Origin: Pempheris klunzingeri
Taxonomy: Eukaryota > Chordata > Actinopteri > Acropomatiformes > Pempheridae
Reading direction: 5' to 3'
NCBI RefSeq assembly: GCF_042242105.1
Contig: NC_092031.1
Location: 4,238,175-4,302,174 of the forward strand
DNA: 64,000 nt
The notes below the pieces were generated by a model, which did no database searches, was not told the origin of the DNA, and worked only from the letters and a program-made list of their open reading frames with translations. Position 1 is the stretch's first letter. Each line of letters opens with the position of its first letter. Made by a program: the position numbers and the translations under genes. Shown here one piece after another: positions 24,270 to 34,900 of this stretch.

Positions 24270-24328
24270 TTTTTTTATAGTTTTTTACAATATTCACTTC
24301 GTGAATATTGTAAAAAACTATAAAAAAA
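24270..24328. repeat. perfect inverted repeat, 28-bp arms with 3-bp loop
   Basis: Arms 24270-24297 and 24301-24328 are exact reverse complements around TTC. The innermost bases are TATTCAC/GTGAATA, then TTGTAAAAAAC and TATAAAAAAA outward. It can form a cruciform in DNA or a long hairpin in RNA. It lies ~1.25 kb after the zinc-finger stop, 10-15 bp past an AATAAA. Confidence 0.95.
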
Positions 24329-24529
24329 AGTTCGTCATTAAACTGTTTAAAATCATCAATAAATGCAGATCTGCCCTTTTAGTCTTCAGTTGCTTCCTGT
24401 TGAGACTAAAGATGCAACCTGAGAACAACGCCAGTGAGCTGATAAACTCTTTAAAAAGTAAGAGATATATATATGGCCATGAAAAGTTGTTTAAAACAAA
24501 ATGAGGTATTATTTTTAATCAATTATTTA

Positions 24530-24780
24530 TTATGTATAAAACCACATCTGAACCACAGGATGGATTGCTGTGATATTTGGTTCAGACATTGATGTTCCCC
24601 TCTGGATGAATTGTAATAATGTTAGTGATCCCTAAACTTTTTATCAAACTTGAATTGGTCCAATACTTTTGTTTATGACTAAATACTTGTGACAATCCCA
24701 TCGGCCTCACTGCTGCGTTGTTCAGTGCTCATGTTAGCATGCTTATACGCTAAACTTAGATACAGAATACAGTCCCATAT
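24530..24780. repeat. teleost repeat (ACCACAGGATGGATTGC type)
   Basis: GAACCACAGGATGGATTGCT, TGTTCCCCTCTGGATGAATT, TCCAATACTTTTGTTTATGA and TGTTAGCATGCTTATACGCT occur in the order of a repeat very common in fish genomes. No coding capacity is visible. Confidence 0.65.
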
Positions 24781-25186
24781 TATGCAAAGTTCCCTTTTTA
24801 ATATCCTTTATCCCTAAGTGTGTGTCGCTGTTTTGCCTACAGATTACATCTGATTACATACAGTGTGGCTGTAGAGTCAGTCTTGTTCAGGTTTTGTCTT
24901 TCACTCTCTCTCGTCAGCCCTTCTCTCATTTGTGAAACGCTGTTAACACGGCGACTGTATTGCACCTAACTCACCTTAGAACATTAACTTAACAGCGTTT
25001 TTAATGATTCATTTCCTCTCCTGGGAGATCTAACAGCCCTCACGTAGCAGAGGCTGTTACCTCTCCGCTCTGGCTGCCTTTAGATGTGACAAAGATGAGA
25101 TGTGTCTCGATTAAAACCAGGACATTTCTGAACATGATCACCGGGGAGAAACCAGACGGACTCACAGACGTTCAGTTTAAACACAA

Positions 25187-25602
25187 TTTATTTTTCTGCT
25201 TAAATAATTACTTGGATCATCCAGTGTAGGCTATGTTGGTTCGTCATACATGTTGGTACCAGATTTATCATCAACAACGGATGCTGAGGGTGGTTTTGTA
25301 TGAAAAAAGACAGACAGGAAAAATTTTTACACAGGAACAGAAAATCAAATTTTTAGTAATGTGTGATCAATACTGTGGTTTATGTGATGTACTCGGTAAA
25401 AAGGACTAGATTTGGATAGTGGGGCTAAAAATGAGATTCTCTGTTCTCATGTAATTACAACCAATTAAATAAAGATAAAAGTCATCAAACTGTCAAAACA
25501 AAACAGTCCCCTTTTTTAAACCACAGCAGACCTAAAAGCTTAAACGTACACTTCTAGTATGCATGATGGGCGTACAGACAGACATTTTCATTTGATGTTT
25601 CA

Positions 25603-25640
<38 letters not shown>

Positions 25641-28055
25641 GGGCTGCTAGCAGTTTGAAAAGAGCACAACGTGCCAGTCTGCAGGTTGCATTCAGGGACA
25701 CTGACCATACCGCCCTGAAGCACAAGAATGAAGCTGTTCTATCCTCGCCACTCGACTGTGGAGTGCGTGTTTTCATCTTTGTAGAAAATAAAATAAAAAC
25801 AGTTAGATGACAGATGGTTGGGTTATTATGAGTGCTCACATAGAAGTACCAGCAAACCCTCTCTAATCGTATTACAGTGCTTTTGAATTAGGAGAAAGAA
25901 AAGGAAAGCGTTAAAAATAAAGTGACGTCACATGCAGCAAAATATCATTTCTCTGAAGACAGAATGTCCCACGGACAGAGCGGAAGTAGCTGTTTGCTTT
26001 AAAGAAACGTCCTTTGTTTAAAATCAAGCAGTTTTTTGTTTTTTTTTCTCCATTCATTTCTCATTTACATACAGCTTTTTTGTTCCTTTTTATATTCGTT
26101 TGGAAGAGCATGTCAGGTCACACACTCAAGGCTGCTTTAACAGTGTCGACCTCTCAATACAAATGCACCGACTCTGCAAAGCTTCAACTCAAATCAGTGC
26201 ATAAACAATCTGTGAAGCTACTGATTTTTTTCTTTTTTTTTTTTAAAGATTTTATACAGTGTCATTTATATACAACAAAATCACCCATTTACTATTATAT
26301 TTCTTTTTTTTTTTTTTAAAAATAACCACATCGTACACCCCAGTACTGTGGGTCCAGGAGGAAAAAATAGACCATATAAGGCGAAGTGTCTGAGAGAGAG
26401 TGAAGCACACGTTTTCCTTTATCTGTCCGCAGTTTGCTTTTTGCTCTCCTGTTGGTGCCATCTTTGGCCACAGACGCCTTTCATCCGTCAAAGATGACAA
26501 AGTTCCAGCTCACGTCCATGCGCGTCCTTCAGTGCTGTTTCCAACAGTGAGTGAGTTTGGTGACATGCTCATGCGAAATCAAAGAAAAATAACTTGTTTT
26601 GCGTTGTCTTGCTGAAAACCATGCGTTGTAAGTGAAAGCATCAGACACGTTTTGGCCGATTGACGAGGCTTCCAGTCCGTTTTTCCTCCCAGGGCGTGTG
26701 TGGTGTCGCAGGTGGACGTCAGTGGACCTGAACGGATACCAGGCTTAGATTAAAATCTCCCTTGTTACAAATGGATCAATACTGTAAACTACAGAGACTA
26801 GTATCAACATGTTTCCTTACATGTCCCTAATGTGCTAGTTGCAAAATGTATTTTACATTTTCAAAAGGATCATTTTAATCAAGTTCAACACTTAATTTTA
26901 GTGGTAGAATAGATTTAGTGAACAATTCCACTGTTTTGGCTTGACAAATGGATATTTATTGATTCCTTGCATCATTAGCCTCTTACCTGGTTTAATTGAG
27001 AACTCTACTGTTATGACTGACTCTTCTTCCCTTGTTTCTTGTTGGCACCATCTCCAGGCTTGGCACAGACAGAATAATGGAGGCAGGGATGTTCAGCAAG
27101 ACAGAGGGGAGAGAAAGAGAGAAAAAGAAAAGTCAGTGTTGTGCTCAGGCTAAATGTGACCCCGAGTGTGTTAATGAAGCAGAGTTCAGCTCAAACTACT
27201 GTACGTCAGGAGGTCACAGCAGCATGCTGGAAGACAGACGGGCTTAAGGAGGGAAAAACAGTATGTTAGAATTACTACTTCTGTACATTCGCAAACGAAA
27301 TCACACATGCTTCCATCGAAACATGTTAAAAGAGAGAGAAAAGATGTACAGTTTCTATATTAGTTGTCGTAGTCGATATTAGTTCTGAAGCACGATCAAC
27401 AAGCCGGTGCTACTGATACACAGCAGTACCGAGGAAACACACAACACAACACAACCACTGCAAACTGAACCACACTCAGATTAATCCTGGGATCAGACTG
27501 CACAATGCAATATTTTTTGTCTGCATTTAATATCTACTATAGGCAAATGTCGTTAACGTTAAACATTAACTGACTTTTGATCAAATCTGCAACAGAAAAT
27601 GCTCATTTTTCTGCATTTTCATCCACTGTGAATTCTAGGAATTGGTTCATCAAGATGACAGTAATGCTCCTGTAAAGTGTCATTACACCTCTGCAGAAGA
27701 AGAGCGCTACAAGATCAAACTACAGTGTAGACAACATGATGGAAATATGGCCTTTAATTTGGTTCAAGGTTGTAGTCTGACGTGTTTCTGCTAAGTTATG
27801 GTAGGCAGTTTAGGCACCATCATCTTGCGATTTGTCATCTTAAAAACTCCAATATTTTACTGCAGTTTACTTCCAAAGTGCTCTTAAGGGTCAAGATCCA
27901 CTAAAAGAATACTTGAACTAATGAGCTGAAAACACGAGACGACGAGCTAAAAGCTGCAGAGTTTGGTGTTAATCCTCTGAGGGTTTGGCTGCTTCAGTGT
28001 TTCCATACAACTACAGCTGCATGCAGGTATAAATGGGTCAGGATAGCTCAGCTGA
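25187..28055 (-). other. probable long ank3 3' UTR and flank
   Basis: The ank3 stop is at 28056-28058 (minus). Downstream, minus-strand AATAAA hexamers occur at 26955-26960 and 25187-25192, so a 3' UTR of 1.1-2.9 kb is plausible, as is usual for neuronal genes. A (CA)n microsatellite lies at 25605-25638. No other gene is recognised. Confidence 0.45.
25605..25638. repeat. (CA)n microsatellite
   Basis: About 17 CA units in the probable ank3 3' UTR or just beyond it. Confidence 0.9.
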
Positions 28056-31000
28056 CTAAGTTAGACGGTTGGTTTGCAGGCCAACCTCAGTTTTCCCTCT
28101 CTGGGCCTCCTCTCCAGACTTGTCAGCCTTGTGGCCCTGTCGGGAGCGCTTCCCCCTCTTCTTTCCCTTTCCCCCTGTGGCTCCTGTTGCTGCTCCTGCT
28201 GAAGAAGCAGTGTCTGCTCCACTTGTGGCTACACCACCACCACCAACAACACTACCACCACCAGCTCCTTCATCTGTGAGAGTTTCGCCTTCACTCCTTT
28301 CGTCCGTGTTGAAAACACGGCGCACCACCTTTCTGATCACCTGTAGGGGGCAGAAGCATGTCAGGGGGGGGAGGGAAGCAGGACAGCATTTTGTGAAGAC
28401 AAAATAGTAGAAAGGAGGATGAGGAGGGTACATAGTTGTGTGTATGTGCGTGTGCTGTGGGATGAAGATGCTACAGGTAATGGAGGAGGAGGATGGTTAC
28501 TTTTCTGGTGACCAGATTCCCGTCTTCATCTGTGAACTGCTCCTCTGTCACAGACTCACCAGGAATGTTTTTGGCCTCCTCTCCCTGAGGTGAAGGTTTG
28601 AAGGATGAGTAAAAGGTGGATGGAGGAGTAAGAGGAAGGATGGGGCGGGGGTGGAGGTACAGGTTGGAAAGAGGTTTAAGAGGTTATCTGAAAGACTGTT
28701 ATTCATCTGGTTATTTAGAAAACAGACGTCAGCCTGCCTGCCACAGCCGAAGGGTTTCCACTGTTGAAATCAAAATTTGAAAACTGCACAGCAGAATTGA
28801 AAACTAGGATTGATGTTAATGAATTCTGAGGCAGTTTAAGGTTTTTTTAAAGTGCTGTTTCATTATTACAAATTGTTGGATCGATAAAGACTCATCCTAT
28901 AACCTTTGATTTGTGATGCACGACTGACGGCATGAATCAGGACTTCTTTGGGTGGAGATTCTTCTCTGGAGATTGGAAGTGTTTTGCTCATTTGAATTTT
29001 TATTTTACAAATGACATTTTGCATTTGGCAAGGTAAAACTCTCTGGGACAATGTGGAAACCCAACTGATGCGGGTGCATTACCCAGGCTTTGTAACACAC
29101 ACCTGCAGAGTAGAGCAGAGACAATAAGAGCAATGACACTAACGATGCAGCTACGGCTTATTGTCTGACACATTTATCACTGAGGTGTGAAAACAACTGG
29201 AACAAATACATGTACAGGAAAACCATGCCAATCACTGCAAACCTCCAACAGCTTCAAGAGGAGGTGTCCAGAGGAAAAACCCCTTATTTCATGCACAAGA
29301 AAGAACCTGGCAACCCCCCATTCAACAACCACACAAGTGTTTGAACACCGTCAGCTCAGGAATGAGGCTCCATTTACACAGACACACGTCATCTGCATTT
29401 TAGAGCTGCAAGGATTTTCACCATTGGTTAATCGAACCATAATTATTTGGTTCCAGCTTCTTAACTAAGGATATTTTCTGCTTTCGTTACTCTTTTTCAA
29501 TCATAAACTGAATATTTTTAGGACTGCTGGTCAAGACTTTACTGTGAACACAACATTTTATAGACGAAAGAATTAATTTAACAAATTCAATTTGTTTTTT
29601 TTTTACATTAGTTTATCTAGTTGTAGTTTTCCAGTCTGAATGAACAGTTATCAAACATCTAAAGCAGTCAGTGTTTTCCTTGAGAGCATTTTGCTTGGAC
29701 ACAGACTGCTGTGAGACTAAAACATAAACTTTTTTCTGCTCCTGTGGAAATCCAGCCTCAGAATTACGCTTACAAATAGTCTTCTACTCTCTTTATATGA
29801 GCCAAACACACAACGCAATACAACCAACAGTCCACCAACCAGGGAGCAAAGTCAAACACCAAACAGCATGGCTGGTGGTGTAGTGGCTCACACCAACAAG
29901 CAGTGAGTAGCACTTCATGCTATAGCAAGGCTAAACATCCACACAGACTCCTTTCAAATTCAAATTTCCATCCAAATGTAGCACAATTTTTCACAGAATT
30001 TCCAGAAAACCTGCAAAATAAAATGTGAATTCATACTTAATCCACTGACATTAAGTAAATATCAGGAGTTTGGTGAATTAAAGTAAACAGTTGCTGGTGC
30101 TAACTCTCCCATTGGGTGCATTAAACCATTATAGAAGAGGGTGCAACAACATAACAGAGTGTTGGTCGAGCCTCAAATGATGAAAAACTATTAATCTGCC
30201 ACTAGTTTTCTTCTTTTTTCTTCTACAAGTAAAACCTTTCACCTCAGCCAAGCGTAAAAATGTTTTTGTAATACTTTTTTTTAAATTTTCAGTGTTTCCA
30301 CTCGTGTACTTTTTGAAAATCTGCTTCAGTTGGATGGAAACCCACACTATGATACGATATCTGTCTGCCACCTTGTCGGAGCATCATAGCAGAAACACAC
30401 ACTCCTACTTTCACTCCATAAAGCACACAAATGCTGTCAAATTCACAATCTCTCTAACTCTGTAACTCTTCTTCACAGAGCTTTTGCAAGTTCACTGCCT
30501 CGAGCTGTGCACACACCAGGCGTCACACACCTTGAGTATGACTCGTCTGCGGTACACCCTGGTGGTGACAGTGGTCTCCTCATCAGAGCCGGACTCCTCA
30601 GCTCTAACTCTCCCCTGACAAAGGCAGCCCCGTAGCATTAGTGATCCCAGTGCGTCACAATGTGTGCATGTGAATACGATTTGTGACTTTGTGGGGACAT
30701 TTGAATTTGTTAAAGTTACAATTAAATAGAGATCAGAGGTGGATCTTCTCGCCATTTTAAACCCACTACAACACAATTTAGATTTAGGGCTTTAGGACAA
30801 CGAAAAATACCAGAAGACTTGTGCAGGAACTTCATGAACACACAAGACAGTAAATAAATATAAAATTGTTAGCTGACACTGTCTGGACGAGCGTCTCTCA
30901 CCTGGACTTTGTGCTGGGACCTTTCACCTGCCTCCTCCCGTCCTCTGCTTGGTCCCGCTGTGCTGCTGTCCTCCTGAGATCCCTTCCTCTTGTCGGTGGT

Positions 31001-31965
31001 TTCCTTTGCTTCCCTGGCTAAGTCACCGTGACCTCCATTATGTCTGTCGGTCTGAGCCGGGGGCTGCTCCAATGAATCTGCCAGACTGTCAGGGCTGGAG
31101 GGAGTGAAAATACAGTGAGGAGATGAATTCAGATGCATGCCTTCAAAAAAAAAAACCTGCTGGCCAGACAGAAAACCTTTGGGTGTGAATCTGTAAACAG
31201 CAGATAAACACGTCTTCAGAGTTAAATCCTACCTGCCCTCCTCGGTGCCGGCGCCGTGGCCAGGGTCTGCCGACTCTGCAATCGCGCTGGACGTCTCACT
31301 TTTCCAGCCTGGAACTGAACACACGTCTCTTTCTGCTTGCCGTACTTGTTCGAGAATTTCATTCACCCTTTCCTCAGTCATCTCCTCGCCCTCCAAGCCT
31401 CCCTCCCGATTTATATCCTCCAGCAGACTCTGCAGCCTCTCCTGGGTCATCTCTTCTTCGTCTTCCTCTTCCTCTTCCTGCCTTCCATTTCCATGACCAG
31501 TGCCTGAGGCGCCATCCTTGTTTTGGTTTCCTCCCTGATGCTCCAAAACAACGTCTTGCCCTGCCTTCAGTTCTTTCTCTAAGGCCTCAGCATGCCCGTC
31601 TGTTCCCTTTCCTGACTTTTCTACTGCCCTCCTGTTGTTACCTGGCCTCTCACAAGAAACCAGCCCTCTCTTTTCATCTGCAGACATCCCTCTTTCTCCA
31701 GTGGTCAGAGCTGTTTCTTCCACCGCCGCAATGGGGGGCTCCCGGGCACTGGAGCCCAGGCCTGGGGCGACTGTGAGGGGGTCGCTGCTGGAGGTGCTGG
31801 TGGTCTGAGTGAGAGAGAGGTCGCTAGGTCTAGTAAGCGTGGTCTTACTAGGGGATTCTGCACTAGCATCGCCCTCGCTAAAGAAGTCGTCTGATCGCAG
31901 AGGGGTGGGGGGCTCGTAGTTCAGGGCTGTGGGGGTTTGCAGCTCCAGATCTATATTGTGGTATC
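28056..31965 (-). CDS. ank3: ank3 C-terminal regulatory exons and stop
   Basis: Five exons: 31233-31965, 30902-31094, 30531-30614, 28501-28584 and 28056-28340, ending TAG. The first opens [20 protein letters not shown], matching the conserved post-death-domain segment of ankyrin-G. It then carries two copies of an EEMT(Q/E)ER motif and [12 protein letters not shown]. The next is Gln/Glu/Lys-rich. Two exons of exactly 84 bp follow, encoding related charged units ([16 protein letters not shown] and [16 protein letters not shown]). The last begins [14 protein letters not shown], then has a Gly/Ala-rich and a Lys/Arg-rich tail. This part resembles the obscurin/titin-binding-related region described for vertebrate ankyrins. 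Function in fish is inferred. Confidence 0.88.
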
Positions 31966-34900
31966 CTGGGTGGATGGCAGGAGTAAAGGATTAGAGGGTA
32001 AGGGGATCGAAGAGGGAGGGAAAGAAAAAAGAAGGGAGGGAAGGAGGGAGGGAAGGGGGAGAGGTAGAGTGGTGGAGGTGATGAAATGAGAAACACTTGT
32101 AACATCTAACGGTAACATTTGCTCAAAGGTCACACAGGTGCAACCCAAATACACTTTAAAGCTGAATTAACTGATTCTGTTGGCCACATGGGTGAAATGG
32201 AATAAGCTGTGAACACGACACTGACATCCTATGACGCTATGTTCATTGATTAACTCACTCATTTTAGCTCTTCAGCTCTTAGGTCTCCCTCAAGTACTGA
32301 GAAAATGTGATATTTTAGCCCCCTAGATGTTCGACTCTTTACCTGCCAGTTGCTTGTACTTTCTCTGTCTACTATCTGGTGCTGAAAAGTAAGTGTGCAG
32401 TGAGTTTATCAGCACTTTTTAAATGAAAACAGCTGCATCATGTTGACTGGAAATTAGGCTGATTAGACTGGAGCCTGCCTGCCAAAAAGGCAAAGAGCTG
32501 AAAGTGCCTAAAAAGCTCTGTAGAGCTGAGTGGAGATTTAGCGACGGGTGATGGTGGTGGACTTGACAACCCCTGTTACATATGCAAAAAGCTCTGATAA
32601 ACCCACTGAACACTACCAGCCCAGCACCAAAACACAGCCAGACACAGCCAGAGACTATGTGGTGAACATACTGGAGCCTTTAGCCAAATGAATGTCAATG
32701 TCTGTATTTGCTGGATGTGTAAAGAAGCAACTGTCTACTAAAATGTTCTCCGTGCCAACTTTGTTGTGTTTGCAACTTGTTTTGCTCCCCCCCAAGTGGC
32801 CAAATAAAAAAAATCAATTAATGCTGCTTTAAGGATTCTTCTTCTTCTATGAACACATTTCTGAAACACATGGGTACTCCCGTGTGACTTCTGAACCAGC
32901 GCTACAGAGCAGACACATGACCAGATCACAATAAAGACAAAGAGATGGAAACAGAATATAAAGACAGAATATAAAATGTAAGATAGAAACTCACATACTC
33001 TATATTTATGTAAAGTTTTGAACATTCAGTCACACTAGTGTCATCTGCAGAGTTCTTCAGGAACTGGTTATGTTTCAAACTGGCACTTAAATCAGCCAAG
33101 TCTTTTGTAAAAGCACTTCAGATCCTGCCTCAGACTCAGTGCTACTGATTTCAGTTGAAACAGCAGTGAAATTATTGATGGCATCTTCAGTACAGCACTT
33201 TAAATTAAGCCTGACTTCAGCTTATTGTCTCATCAATATGCCAATATTCACAGCATGAGCAAAAGCTTGAGTAGAATTCAGGTAGGTTAGTTGTGTTGAT
33301 TTCAACAAAAGGCAAAGAGGAGCAGAGCGACCAACAGGCTTCTAAATGTAGACATCGGGAATCGAGCGATCCCGTCGGAAGTAAGAAGGGACACCAGGAG
33401 GGAGGGGAGAGGGTGGAGGGGAGGCGTCAAGGAAAGGGGGAGAAGGAGAGAGATCATTTAGGGGAGGGGAAGGAAGGGGAGAGGCTGAAGGGGAGGACAG
33501 GGGATGAAGTGAGGGAGGGGAGGAGGCGCTCATGGACGGAGAGGAGGGAGGAGAGGGGAAAGGAGGAGAAAGGGGAATATAACCAGGAGAGGATGACGGG
33601 GGTGGAGGAGGAGATGGAAAGGGGGGAGTGGAAGGAGGAGACATGGAGAGGGAGATGCAAGACAGGGGAGGAGTGGGAAGAGGGGGAGATTTAACAGATG
33701 TAGGAGAGGCAGATCGGGGAGGAGGTTGAAGGACAAGAGGAGCAAGGGAGACAGAGGGAGGAGAGGAGGGCAGACTGGCGGAGGAGGGAGGAAAGCGGCA
33801 ACGAATAAATGGAGGAGGGGTGGAGAACGAGCCAGAGGGGCTTTGAGGTGGCGAGTAAGGCAGAGCGAAGAAGTGAGGGAGAACAGGAGCGACGGGCAGG
33901 ATGTAAACTGGAGGAGTGGATGGGGGAGATGGGAACTGAAAGACAGAGGAGGGAGAAGGGAGAGCAGGAGGGGAGGGGAAAGAGGAAGAGAGGATATGGC
34001 TGGGAGAGGAAGCTGAGACTGAGGTGGAGGAGGGAGGAGTAGCATGGAGAGGGATGACAAACTGAGGACACTGGGGAAATGTAGGAGACCTAAGAAGTTT
34101 TGGAGCTATTACAGATATCACAGTTCACAAGAGACAAAACAAAGAGCAACAGTTAGACAAGATGAAAAGACAAACAGCACATAAAAAAAACAGATTAACA
34201 CAAAGACAGTGAAGTGAACTTGTGATGATGGAAGCTTAATGTTTTAGAAGCTGCAGAAGCAAAGATATTGCACACCAGAGTCATGGGATTGCTTATCTCG
34301 GCTGATAAGCAAGAAATGACCTCTCAGTCAACAGCAGAAGTTTCCAACAGTGAGGAAAAAAGTAGAGGGGAGAATAAATAAGGGGGCGTCGTGGCCGTGT
34401 CTGACATGAGGACAGGTTCTGGCATCTAGGAGGTCTGAAGTGTCTTCAGCTGCAAATTCATTTTCAAAGAGGAACTAAGAAGAGGGGTGGGCACTAGGAA
34501 TGCTGAAAGGCAGAATCATAGCCAGGATTTTATAAATACTGAGGCCACTGGACCAAATAACACCAAGGCAACCCTGCACTTTCTTTTTGGCTGGCCTCCA
34601 AACAGCTGCTGTGTCCTAAAGCCAGACTACGTACTGATCCTATACAGTATGCACTGTATTTCTAGTCATTTAATAGATTATTTTGAGATGTGTTTCTGTC
34701 CACTGACACTGTTAATTATACTTAATTTAGTCTTTTCAACTTTTTAAGGAGAACTACACATATTTTACACAACAAAATCTGCTCAGAAGTCTTGGGAAGT
34801 ATTATTGTATATGTGAAAAAAGTTTAACTGCCTGATTGATGCCTCTTAAAACAAGTGTCAGTTTTGGGCTGAAGACTACAAGTTTGAAAACGCAGCCTGT

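Noticed and set aside
33293-34042. Plus-strand Glu/Arg/Gly-rich frames opposite the CT-rich tract
   Set aside because: They arise from GA-rich composition, with no start context, splice partners or non-repetitive segment.
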